Part shown: positions 8,193-15,704 of the stretch, one piece after another
Numbering within the stretch: position 1 is the stretch's first letter
How the letters are laid out: each line of letters opens with the position of its first letter
Assembly: GCA_013287095.1 (NCBI GenBank)
Contig: JABDEJ010000035.1
Coordinates: 1 to 23,123, forward strand
Length of the DNA: 23,123 nt
Reading direction: 5' to 3'
Source: Bacteroidota bacterium
GTDB taxonomy: Bacteria; Bacteroidota; Bacteroidia; CAILMK01
Translations under genes and position numbers: made by a program
Notes under the pieces: model-generated
What the model saw: the letters and a program-made list of their open reading frames with translations, nothing else
What the model was told of the DNA's origin: nothing
The model's database searches: none

Positions 8193-8223
8193 CAAAGATA
8201 GGTGTTGAAACATAAGGCAGCAA
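8193..8223 (-). promoter_or_regulatory. purM promoter (-33 TTG, -7 TATCTTTG)
   Basis: On the minus strand, TTG at 8223-8221, a 20-nt spacer and TATCTTTG at 8200-8193 together form the best -33/-7 pair in the window. The -7 box ends 4 nt before the purM ATG, so the predicted transcript would have almost no leader. Confidence 0.6.
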
Positions 8224-8228
8224 CCGCA

Positions 8229-8281
8229 GGAAGGCAAAGGTTAAAAAATGAGGATGTCATGGATTTAAGACTTTGCATTCC
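8229..8281. repeat. Imperfect inverted repeat in the purM/AlkZ-like spacer
   Basis: The arm GGAAGGCAAAGGTTAAA (8229-8245) pairs with TTTAAGACTTTGCATTCC (8264-8281), with one mismatch and a one- to two-base bulge, around an 18-nt loop. It lies just upstream of the purM -33 element. The right arm merges into a CTTTGC array. It is not followed by a T run on either strand, so it is more likely a regulatory site or repeat remnant than a terminator. Confidence 0.6.
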
Positions 8282-8309
8282 TTGCGCAAAACTTTGCGTT
8301 CTTTGCATA
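8271..8309 (+). repeat. Degenerate CTTTGC tandem array
   Basis: Four units beginning at 8271, 8281, 8292 and 8301 share CTTTGC or CTTGCG followed by TTC or AAA, at 9-11 nt spacing, directly in front of the AlkZ-like gene. From memory, similar CTTTGCG-rich strings occur between genes in many Bacteroidota genomes. Confidence 0.6.
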
Positions 8310-8323
8310 AGAATTTTACTGCC

Positions 8324-9409
8324 ATGGCTACATCAATAACATCCTTTTCATATAACCGTCAACGCCTCGGGAAACAGGGTAAAAATGCGTCGCAGGTATT
8401 GAAGGATATTGTTGGTGTGTATAGCTGGCATCCATCAGGGCCGCTTTCATTGCTGGCAAGGGTAAAAGGTTTCAAAACTTCTGATTTTTATAATCTGGAT
8501 GCCCAAAAACTCGCTTACCGGGTTCCTGCGATGCGTTTGTCCAATTACATGCTTCCGGCTGAAACTACTTTTAAAATTATGAGTGCAGTAGTTCCTTTGC
8601 CAAATGATCCGACTTGGGAAAAGAGGTATTCCAATCCCGCACGCATTGTTCCACAAGAAGAATATTCGGAATGGAAGGAGACCATACTGAAACTGACTAT
8701 AAAACCTCTCGAAGCCTCAGATATCCGGAAATTTACGGTTATACCTGACCAATCTTTAAAGCCTTTATTGAACAGGATGGCCTTCGAAGGGGAACTGTTA
8801 AGGGTTGGTTCACAAAGTCTTCGGTCTAATATTATTAAATATATATCAACGAAATCATTTGCCGGAAACACCTACAAACCCATTGAGCCTGATACTGCCC
8901 TTGCCTGGCTTGCAGGTGAATATTTGAGGGCGTTTGGTCCGGTCAGGGTCAAGGATTTTCAGTGGTGGACAGCAGTAAATGCGCCTCGGGCAAAGGCAGC
9001 GATGGCAATGCATGATACAGTTGAAACAGAGAAAGGTTTGTTGTTATTGAAAGCAGATGTTAAAGAATTTGAATCCATAGAATCTCCCCCAAAAGATTGT
9101 ATTGATATTATTCCGCAATGGGATAGTTATACCATGGGTTATGCTCCGGATGGAAGACAAAGATTTATTAACCCTGATATGCAGGTTCATGCTTATGGCA
9201 ATATAGGGGCGACTGGTGGCAATGGTTTGGGACTGGTATTGCTTAATGGCTATGCCATAGCTGTTTGGGAGCCTAAATTTACAGGAGACAACCTGAAAAT
9301 TAAACTGAACCTATTTGAAAAACCGGGTGCAGTTACCCATGAAAAAATGATCAATGGATTTAACGAAATCGGTGCATTTTTGGGCGCGAAAAAAGTGAGT
9401 ATTGTTTGA
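8324..9409 (+). CDS. AlkZ/YcaQ-like winged-helix DNA-binding protein (HTH_42), diverged
   Basis: The 361-aa protein belongs to the winged-helix family that includes the interstrand-crosslink DNA glycosylases AlkZ (Streptomyces) and YcaQ (E. coli). The N-terminal pattern (V-x-x-I-V-G then, after ten residues, LLARVKGF) and the middle motif around KDFQWWTAVNAPRAKAAM match the family. In active members a QxQ or QxD triad follows the first G-[LV]; here those positions read Tyr33-Ser34-Trp35. The downstream RGTLHLV-like motif is also altered (RLSNYMLP). It may therefore bind DNA without glycosylase activity, or act differently. The start at 8324 (MATSITSF) is preferred because the upstream codons lie inside the CTTTGC repeat array. 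It has no signal peptide and is cytosolic. It diverges from purM and converges on accC, with 28 nt between stops. Confidence 0.8.
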   Translation: MATSITSFSYNRQRLGKQGKNASQVLKDIVGVYSWHPSGPLSLLARVKGFKTSDFYNLDAQKLAYRVPAMRLSNYMLPAETTFKIMSAVVPLPNDPTWEKRYSNPARIVPQEEYSEWKETILKLTIKPLEASDIRKFTVIPDQSLKPLLNRMAFEGELLRVGSQSLRSNIIKYISTKSFAGNTYKPIEPDTALAWLAGEYLRAFGPVRVKDFQWWTAVNAPRAKAAMAMHDTVETEKGLLLLKADVKEFESIESPPKDCIDIIPQWDSYTMGYAPDGRQRFINPDMQVHAYGNIGATGGNGLGLVLLNGYAIAVWEPKFTGDNLKIKLNLFEKPGAVTHEKMINGFNEIGAFLGAKKVSIV

Positions 9410-9437
9410 ATTTTTCGTCTTTGGGCGAGATTTGATC

Positions 9438-10922
9438 CTATCTCATTTCGGCTCTTTTCCGCCAAGCAGATGAATTTGATGGACTGCTTTCTGAATTTGT
9501 TAATTGTTTCTTTTCCCGGCTTAATAATGAGACCAATATGGCGGCGGCATTCATTTCGTCTATATTTTCTTCCATAAGATATTCCGGTTTAAAATGTTTT
9601 GGCACAAACTGGGTATCAAAAGTGCCATTAATGAATTCTTTGTTTTTCATGACAAACTTCCCAAAGCTCAGGGTGTTTGCAATTCCTTCAATCTGGAAAT
9701 CATCAATAGCGCGCAGCATTTTTTGTATGGCATCATGCCTGGTGGCGCCATGGACAGTCATTTTTGCGATCATGGGATCATAGAAAACGGGGATGGTCAT
9801 TCCTTCCTCATAGCCGCTATCCACTCTTACACCCGGTCCATCAGGTGGGCGATAGGTTATCAGTGTGCCAATGTCAGGCAGGAAATTATTGGATGGGTCT
9901 TCGGCATATATCCGGAGTTCAATTGCATGGCCATTTATTTTCAGATCGTCCTGGTTAAAAGATAATTTTTCGCCCCTCGCTATCCTTACCTGTTCCTTCA
10001 CAAGGTCAATGCCCGTTATCATCTCTGTCACAGGGTGTTCTACCTGCAATCTTGTGTTCATTTCCAGGAAGAAGAAGTCAAGATTTTCATCGACCAAGAA
10101 TTCAACTGTCCCTGCACCTGAATATTGACATGCGCGCGCAATTCTTACTGCGCTTTCGCCCATCGCTTTTCTCTTTTCAGCAGTTAACACACCTGATGGA
10201 GCCTCTTCTATTACTTTTTGGTGCCTGCGTTGGATAGAACATTCACGTTCAAAAAGATACAGGTCATTTCCATGTTTATCGCAAAGCACTTGAATTTCGA
10301 TATGTCTGGGGGCGCCTACATACTTCTCCAGAAAAACAGATCCGTCCCCGAAGGATGAAGTCGCCTCACTGATAGCGCGTTCCATCTGTTCTTTAAATTC
10401 TTCAGGGTTGTTAACAACGCGCATTCCCTTGCCGCCACCCCCTGCCGCGGCTTTGATCAAAACGGGATACCCAATTCCATCGGCAATTTTTTTCGCCTCT
10501 TCAGGATTATGGATAGGCTCCTTGGTTCCCGGCAGCATGGGAACATCGTATTCATGAGCTGCTGCTTTGGCAGCAAGTTTATTGCCCATCATTTCTATAG
10601 CATGAGGCGTAGGACCAATAAAGGTAATCCCAGCAGAATCCACCTTTTCGGCAAAAGAGGCATTTTCAGACAAGAAACCATAGCCCGGATGAATACCATC
10701 TACGCCAAGCTCTAATGCAATTTCAATCATCTTGTCGGCCAGCAAATACGATTCTGAAGAGGGTGGAGGCCCTAATAAAGCTGCCTCATCTGCAAAACGC
10801 ACAAAAGGGGCATTGCGGTCTGCCTCGGAATAAACAGCGACTGTTTTTATACCCATTTCCTTTATAGAACGCATGATGCGCAGGGCTATTTCGCCACGAT
10901 TGGCTACCAGAATTTTTTGCAT
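9438..10922 (-). CDS. accC: Acetyl-/acyl-CoA carboxylase, biotin carboxylase subunit
   Basis: The 494-aa ATP-grasp enzyme carboxylates biotin on a carrier protein using bicarbonate and ATP, the first half-reaction of acetyl- or propionyl-CoA carboxylase. Landmarks are the N-terminal MQKILVANRGEIALRIMR, HPGYGFLSEN (78-87), the glycine-rich ATP loop GGGGKGM (161-167), ERECSIQRRHQK, and the catalytic EMNTRLQVEHPVTE near residue 290. The start at 10922 is the canonical N-terminus and has a -7 box 5 nt upstream. It is longer than E. coli AccC (about 449 aa): after the normal fold there is a Ser/Asn/Lys-rich tail (LTNSESSPSNSSAW...) and no biotin-carrier domain, so BCCP and carboxyltransferase must be encoded elsewhere. 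Whether its physiological partner is acetyl- or propionyl-CoA carboxylase cannot be decided here. Confidence 0.93.
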   Translation of the reverse strand: MQKILVANRGEIALRIMRSIKEMGIKTVAVYSEADRNAPFVRFADEAALLGPPPSSESYLLADKMIEIALELGVDGIHPGYGFLSENASFAEKVDSAGITFIGPTPHAIEMMGNKLAAKAAAHEYDVPMLPGTKEPIHNPEEAKKIADGIGYPVLIKAAAGGGGKGMRVVNNPEEFKEQMERAISEATSSFGDGSVFLEKYVGAPRHIEIQVLCDKHGNDLYLFERECSIQRRHQKVIEEAPSGVLTAEKRKAMGESAVRIARACQYSGAGTVEFLVDENLDFFFLEMNTRLQVEHPVTEMITGIDLVKEQVRIARGEKLSFNQDDLKINGHAIELRIYAEDPSNNFLPDIGTLITYRPPDGPGVRVDSGYEEGMTIPVFYDPMIAKMTVHGATRHDAIQKMLRAIDDFQIEGIANTLSFGKFVMKNKEFINGTFDTQFVPKHFKPEYLMEENIDEMNAAAILVSLLSREKKQLTNSESSPSNSSAWRKRAEMR

Positions 10923-10927
10923 GGAGG

Positions 10928-10935
10928 CAAAATTA
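10928..10935 (-). promoter_or_regulatory. -7 box TAATTTTG of accC
   Basis: This is an exact TAnnTTTG match on the minus strand, ending 5 nt before the accC ATG. The -33 position falls inside the GAATTAC heptamer array instead of showing a TTG. Confidence 0.55.
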
Positions 10936-10944
10936 AACAATTAG

Positions 10945-10972
10945 GAATTACGAATTAAGAATTACGAATTAT
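10945..10972. repeat. Four tandem GAATTAC-type heptamers
   Basis: Perfectly phased 7-nt units GAATTAC, GAATTAA, GAATTAC and GAATTAT occupy 10945-10951, 10952-10958, 10959-10965 and 10966-10972. They cover the -33 region of the accC promoter. Confidence 0.8.
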
Positions 10973-10978
10973 CAGGTT

Positions 10979-11018
10979 TTGACGGTCAATGTTGTCACCT
11001 CGACGATAGGAGAGGTCT
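10979..11018. repeat. Two small palindromes, REP-like, after the 829-aa surface protein gene
   Basis: A perfect 11-nt palindrome TTGACGGTCAA (10979-10989) is followed by a stem-loop with arms ACCTC (10997-11001) and GAGGT (11012-11016) inside GTCACCTCGAC...GAGAGGTCT. The second resembles an intergenic palindrome I recall as widespread in Bacteroidota genomes. On the minus strand it begins about 10 nt after the stop of the upstream gene. There is no T run, so Rho-independent termination is uncertain. Confidence 0.5.
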
Positions 11019-11026
11019 GGAACCGG

Positions 11027-11272
11027 CTACAACTTCACAATCTGCCTGCTTATGTATCCATCGTCAGTCATAATCTTTAAAAAATAAACCCCCGGATTGA
11101 GATTGTATTTTTCGGCATTTATTTCAGTTTGGTAAGAACCTATATCCAGAATTGTATTTGCAACTGTTGCAATTTGTCGTCCGGTGACATCAAATAAAGC
11201 TATTGAAATTTTTGAAGGTTTATTAAGGGTGTATTTTACTGTAGTAGAGGAGCTAAATGGGTTGGGGAAAAC
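11027..11272 (-). repeat. Conserved 246-nt 3' end encoding the T9SS sorting domain (copy 1)
   Basis: By eye it differs from copy 2 (13744-13989) at about 15 of 246 positions, with ungapped identical runs of 70 and 83 nt. It differs from copy 3 (15721-15966) at about 26 positions. All three copies align without gaps. Confidence 0.85.
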
Positions 11273-13516
11273 TTCAATTAATAAATTTGCCAGCCTGAAA
11301 GTTTCAATGCCAAGTGCGTAGAAATTTATGGTTGAATCAAATTCATTTTGACATTGATTTGAATCAACAATAGTTAGATTGACGGTGTAATTCTTACCGC
11401 TCCCATATAAATGTTTAATGTTGTTTCCGGCCCCTGCAGTGCTATCTCCAAAAGTCCATTGATATGATAATGCCATGCTGTCACTGGCACGAAACAATGC
11501 TTCATTGTGAAAATAATTCATAGTCCAATGCGCATTGGGCAGAGGATCTACGGTTATGATCACGGAATCGGTTGCGCTGCATCCTGACGAATTTGTTTCC
11601 TTTAAAATATAAGTTGTGGTAGTAGTCGGCTCTACATCTGGATGGGAAACTGAAGAAGAAAAGCCTGATGGGTTTGAAGTCCATAAATAAGAATCACCCT
11701 GAACCTTTGAAGTGCCAATGAAAATTGTATAGCCAATACAAATTGAGTTGTTTAGGCCGGTTTCAGCAATGGGAGGAATTGATGCGGTTATCCGCATTGT
11801 ATCATAAATAGTGCACCCCGTTGCATCTTTAATCCCTGCCACTAATATCGTGTATTTAACTATGTTTTGATGAACGATAGCGCCTGAATCTCCAGTATTC
11901 CAAAAGATTTTATAAGGATTTAAATAATTTGAAGGAGTAGCATTAATAGTTAAAGATGTTTTTGTACAAACAGTCGTGTCTTTAGGGATTTTTATTGTTG
12001 GAATTTTGGGAATAATGACACTGTCTTTGTAGATAGTAGCACAACCATTTGGTCCGGTGACAATTAAAGTATAATGATAAGTTCCGGGACTATTGTATTG
12101 ATATGAGCCAGTTTTGCTATTTATTTTTAAAGGCTTCGCGCCCATGGTGCTATCGCCTGTCCATCGGTAACTTGCAATAGTTGAAGGCGAATTGGATGCA
12201 ACATTTGCCTGAAAATCCACCAATCCGCATTTTTGTACTGTGGCAGAATAATTTGCAATTGGTGGAGGGCCATTTACATAGATGCTGAAAACACTTGAAG
12301 CCCTGCCTGGTACAGGACAAATATTATCTGTAGCAGTTGCAACAAAAGTATATGGATATGATCTTATATCAGATTTTTTGGGTGACCAGCAAAATACAGA
12401 AGTCGGCCATTTTTGGCCATTTGGAAGCGCTGTGAAGGTAGCGCCATCCATTGTTCCAGGGTTATTCCAGGTCATTTTTACCGTATCGCTCGGTTTCAGG
12501 TCAAAGGCTTTAATATTGAAACATGTTTGCTGGTCTGTGCAAATATGAATTGAATATGAACTGCCACCATTAATACCGGTAACAACAGGCGGTATATCTG
12601 ACGGGCAATCTAAAATGATCATTTCAATATCGCGTTTGATTTCCCCGATGTTTTGTTCTATTCCCTTAGAATCCCTTCTATAAATATCAACAGCGATAAC
12701 ATAATCCGTTATATCTGTTTTTACGGCTTTGAATTCCATATCTCCGTTTGCGGAATCAAGATGAAAACCATAGCAGTATGGTAGGACAAAAGCTTGTTTT
12801 TTGCTTGTGCCGGCAAAAATAACAGGCGCGTCATAACTATATGGAGAACTATATTGAATATCGGTTCCATGGTCAGATTGAGGAGGGGCTAACCTGAATG
12901 ATAGCGAATCTGCTCTCCCAGCTGAATCAACACCATGGTCCGCAACACCGGAATTATAAACGATACATTGATTTACGCAAAAGATGGTTATAGGCGGTGT
13001 TGAAAAATAGGGAGAACTTGATGTTGGTTTTATGCACCGATCTAAATAATCTTCAATGTAAAGGTTGTCATCCGCAGCCCCGGTGGTTATAGTGCTACTT
13101 CGGCTATTTTCCTGCCATGCAATGGTATATTTACAGCAAGGAGGAGGAAGGTATACAACAGAAGTGATAATAAACTCCTCAATTCCATAGGCAAAATTAC
13201 AACTTGGCCCTCCGCTACATCTGTCGCAACTGTTATTACAAATAGGAGTAATATCCGTACCACAACAAAGATTTGTTTGTGGTGTTATGGGATTTTTTAC
13301 GCATGTTTCATCGTAAGTCTGATAGGTAAGATTATTCCCTGCAATTGTCATCCCGTTGCAATCGCGATAGGCATGGACAATTATTTCAAAGCTGTCATTA
13401 CCAAGACTCTGCCATTCAATATCAGCGCCAAAAACATGACTTGCAAAAGCAGAAAATGGCGCGGACAGGATTGTACTGAAAATAATTAAAAAGAGCTTTT
13501 TGTAGATTCCTTTCAT
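11027..13516 (-). CDS. T9SS-secreted modular surface protein, Cys-rich N-domain plus PKD
   Basis: The 829-aa protein starts at the ATG at 13516, giving a signal peptide (MKGIYKKLFLIIFST...AFA, cut after residue 25). The mature N-terminus SHVFGADIEW begins a domain found in large Bacteroidota surface proteins (compare ATHxxGGEI... with YRDCNG). It is cysteine-rich (CCGTDITPICNNSCDRC, PCCKY), which suggests disulfides. It continues to a conserved segment with GINGGSSYSI and TWNNPGTMDGATF, which reads like a cadherin- or Ig-like fold. After further beta modules comes one ~78-aa Ig/PKD-like unit (SICIGYT...GCSATDSV), then a PKD domain with WTFGDS. It ends in a type-A T9SS sorting domain (VFPNPFSSSTTVKYTLNKPS... 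QIVKL). It would be secreted through T9SS and attached to the cell surface; adhesion or gliding is possible but not shown. It is the last of three consecutive genes of this kind. Confidence 0.88.
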   Translation of the reverse strand: MKGIYKKLFLIIFSTILSAPFSAFASHVFGADIEWQSLGNDSFEIIVHAYRDCNGMTIAGNNLTYQTYDETCVKNPITPQTNLCCGTDITPICNNSCDRCSGGPSCNFAYGIEEFIITSVVYLPPPCCKYTIAWQENSRSSTITTGAADDNLYIEDYLDRCIKPTSSSPYFSTPPITIFCVNQCIVYNSGVADHGVDSAGRADSLSFRLAPPQSDHGTDIQYSSPYSYDAPVIFAGTSKKQAFVLPYCYGFHLDSANGDMEFKAVKTDITDYVIAVDIYRRDSKGIEQNIGEIKRDIEMIILDCPSDIPPVVTGINGGSSYSIHICTDQQTCFNIKAFDLKPSDTVKMTWNNPGTMDGATFTALPNGQKWPTSVFCWSPKKSDIRSYPYTFVATATDNICPVPGRASSVFSIYVNGPPPIANYSATVQKCGLVDFQANVASNSPSTIASYRWTGDSTMGAKPLKINSKTGSYQYNSPGTYHYTLIVTGPNGCATIYKDSVIIPKIPTIKIPKDTTVCTKTSLTINATPSNYLNPYKIFWNTGDSGAIVHQNIVKYTILVAGIKDATGCTIYDTMRITASIPPIAETGLNNSICIGYTIFIGTSKVQGDSYLWTSNPSGFSSSVSHPDVEPTTTTTYILKETNSSGCSATDSVIITVDPLPNAHWTMNYFHNEALFRASDSMALSYQWTFGDSTAGAGNNIKHLYGSGKNYTVNLTIVDSNQCQNEFDSTINFYALGIETFRLANLLIEVFPNPFSSSTTVKYTLNKPSKISIALFDVTGRQIATVANTILDIGSYQTEINAEKYNLNPGVYFLKIMTDDGYISRQIVKL

Positions 13517-13743
13517 CCTTGCCAGATCTTTTACTTCAAAAATCCTTTGTCTTCGAATTTGGGTTATTGGAGTCATCTCATAACATCAGACGAAATTTCT
13601 ATGAGTTTCGTTGCTTTTAATCATTCTACTTGAAACAAGGCTCGGTCGTTATTGTAAAATATTCAACAAATTAAATGAAAATATTTTGCATTTTGAAACA
13701 TAATTAACTTATATATAAATAATTATAAATGATGTTTAGTCTG
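13517..13743. other. 227-nt AT-rich spacer between surface protein genes
   Basis: The part nearest 13743 is very AT-rich (TATATATAAATAATTATAAAT). A 6-bp inverted repeat ACGAAA/TTTCGT lies at 13590-13611. A near-match to the -7 box on the minus strand (TATGTTTC, one mismatch) lies in the AT-rich part. The spacer could hold a separate promoter for the 829-aa gene, but none is clear. Confidence 0.4.
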
Positions 13744-13989
13744 CTACAACTTCACCACCCGCCTGCTTATGTATCCATCGTCAGTCATAATCTTTAAAAA
13801 ATAAACCCCCGGATTGAGATTGTATTTTTCCGAATTGAATTCAGTTTGATAAGAACCTATATCCAGAATTGTATTTGCAACTGTTGCAATTTGTCGTCCG
13901 GTGACATCAAATAAAGCTATTGAAATTTTTGAGGGCTTATTAAGTGTGTATTGTACTGTGGTATAGGAGCTAAATGGGTTTGGGAAAAC
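13744..13989 (-). repeat. Conserved 246-nt 3' end encoding the T9SS sorting domain (copy 2)
   Basis: This is the second copy. It is nearer at DNA level to copy 1 than copy 3 is, even though the protein it belongs to has a different N-terminal architecture. Confidence 0.85.
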
Positions 13990-15618
13990 TGATAACATAA
14001 ATTCCGGGTTTGTATCTGGTACTATGTCCGATAACAAAATACTCAATGTCGAATCAAATTCGTTTAAACAGCCATGAGTGTTGGATACAATAAGAGAGGT
14101 ATTATAATTCTTGCTTTTTGCATAAAGATGTTTTATACTATGTCCGCTGCCTGAATTGCCATCTCCAAAGGTCCAGATGTACGAGGGATCGGAAAGGCTG
14201 CTGTCAATGGCATGAAAATAAGCTTCATTGCCAAGATAATTCATTGTCCAATGCGCATCTGGTAAAGGATTTACAATAATGACCACAGAATCTGTTTTAT
14301 TACAACCATTAGAATTTGTTTCGGTTAAATAATATGTTGTAGATGCTTTGGGACTTACTTTTGGACCTGCAATTGTTGAAGTAAATCCCGGTGGGGAACT
14401 CGCCCAGATATAGGTACTTCCGGAAATAGCGGATGATCCTAAAGATACAGATGAACCGGCACAAAGACTATGATTTGATCCTGCATTTGCAGCGGGCAAA
14501 GGGTTAACAGTAACATCAACAGAATCAGTCCTGGAACATCCTGATAGATTGGTCTCTGTTAAAATATATTCAGCAGATTTAGCAGGTATTATTATGGTAT
14601 CTGAAGAAATGCAGGTAAAACCTGAAGGAGAACTGGTCCAGTGATACTTGCTGCCGTTTACTTTTGATGCCCCTATAGTAACAGAGGTTCCCAAACATAC
14701 GGTTTGGCTGTTGCCGGTATTGGCAACCGGCAAGGAATTAACATGAATGGTGACTGAGTCCGTATCGCTGCAACCTGCTGCATTCGTTTCGATTAGAACA
14801 TAATTTGTGGTAACAGTAGGGGCGGGCTTTGGATTGGCTTTTGTAGAAGTGAATCCCGTCGGAGAACTTGCCCAGCTATATGTATTTCCGGTTGTTGGCG
14901 ACAGGCCAATGGAAACCGAGGTTCCCGCACAAACAGTTTCACTTGTCCCGGCATCTGCCACAGGGTAAGAAGCGACTTTGATGGTGGCATAGCGGGACAT
15001 AGTACAACCGTGTGGCCCGACATCAACTAAAGTATATACAGTACTATCCAATGCTTTAACAGTGGGGTTGGCCAAAGTAGAAGTAAAGCCTTGCGGAGAA
15101 CTCGTCCATGAGTAGGTATTGCCTGAAACAGGGCTGCCGCCCAGGGTCACTAATGAACCAAGACAAGCTATTCTATTGTTGGCTCCTACATTTGCAGCGG
15201 GAATTTGGTAAACAGTATCATAGGCAACCGCTTCGTCATTTAAATAGTTTGAGTCTGTAACGCCGTTCGGGCTATAGGTACTTACCAACACTGTGTAAAC
15301 TCCGGGCGGTGTAAAATTAAAAATAAAAGGAATAAGGTTAACGGTACTATCAGGGGGTAGTTTTCCATACCAGCCGTATGATCCCAGCGAATATCCTTTG
15401 GCGCTAAAACCTATGTTGACGCTTCTTAAAGTATCGGTTCCATAATTTTTTAAGGTAACTTCAACACTATCAATGCCAGCACAAAAATGATCAGAGGGTC
15501 TTAAAATAGCAGATATACCAGCATCATTGGCATAAGATTGGGCAAGTAAAGGAGTATTTGTACTTAGAAAAAAATATAAAAAAGCTGCAACGAAGGGGAA
15601 AAATATCCTGTTTTTCAT
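13744..15618 (-). CDS. T9SS-secreted surface protein with four Ig/PKD-like repeats
   Basis: The 624-aa protein starts at the ATG at 15618, with a signal peptide (MKNRIFFPFVAAFLYFFLST...LLAQ, about 27 aa). Residues 28-140 form a CARDB/Ig-like domain (ILRPSDHFCAGIDSVEVTLKNYG). Four consecutive units follow at 141-220, 221-298, 299-376 and 377-454. Each has the pattern A-x-x-G ... C-x-G ... W-[AT]-S-S-P-x-G-F ... G-C-x-x-T-D-S-V ... P-[LV]-P, with a probable disulfide between the two Cys. A PKD domain (455-530, WTFGDGNSG) and a type-A T9SS sorting domain (541-624, VFPNPFSSYTTVQYT...) complete it. Unlike its two neighbours it lacks the Cys-rich N-terminal domain. Localisation is the cell surface; the ligand is unknown. 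The frame is open upstream to 15705, but that extension has no signal sequence. Confidence 0.87.
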   Translation of the reverse strand: MKNRIFFPFVAAFLYFFLSTNTPLLAQSYANDAGISAILRPSDHFCAGIDSVEVTLKNYGTDTLRSVNIGFSAKGYSLGSYGWYGKLPPDSTVNLIPFIFNFTPPGVYTVLVSTYSPNGVTDSNYLNDEAVAYDTVYQIPAANVGANNRIACLGSLVTLGGSPVSGNTYSWTSSPQGFTSTLANPTVKALDSTVYTLVDVGPHGCTMSRYATIKVASYPVADAGTSETVCAGTSVSIGLSPTTGNTYSWASSPTGFTSTKANPKPAPTVTTNYVLIETNAAGCSDTDSVTIHVNSLPVANTGNSQTVCLGTSVTIGASKVNGSKYHWTSSPSGFTCISSDTIIIPAKSAEYILTETNLSGCSRTDSVDVTVNPLPAANAGSNHSLCAGSSVSLGSSAISGSTYIWASSPPGFTSTIAGPKVSPKASTTYYLTETNSNGCNKTDSVVIIVNPLPDAHWTMNYLGNEAYFHAIDSSLSDPSYIWTFGDGNSGSGHSIKHLYAKSKNYNTSLIVSNTHGCLNEFDSTLSILLSDIVPDTNPEFMLSVFPNPFSSYTTVQYTLNKPSKISIALFDVTGRQIATVANTILDIGSYQTEFNSEKYNLNPGVYFLKIMTDDGYISRRVVKL

Positions 15619-15704
15619 GGTTCTAGCAATTTTAAGATCGTTTGATACTAACGGTTCATCAATTGCGAGACGTGGAATTCGACAAATAGGTTGCATGATC
15701 AACA

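Noticed and set aside
8189..8308. N-terminal extension of PurM by 40 residues
   Set aside because: The extension runs through the -33/-7 promoter elements and the CTTTGC repeats, and the usual PurM N-terminus is at 8188.
8273..8323. Earlier start for the AlkZ-like protein
   Set aside because: The codons are made of CTTTGC repeat units; the ATG at 8324 gives a more natural N-terminus.
10945..10972. CRISPR array
   Set aside because: The heptamers have no spacers between them; they are a simple tandem repeat. No cas gene is present in the window.
13517..13576. Longer N-terminus of the 829-aa surface protein
   Set aside because: It would place charged residues before the signal peptide; the paralogue supports starting at 13516.
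13590..13611. Rho-independent terminator in the 227-nt spacer
   Set aside because: The ACGAAA/TTTCGT stem is short and AT-rich with no T run on either strand, so I list it only within the spacer entry.
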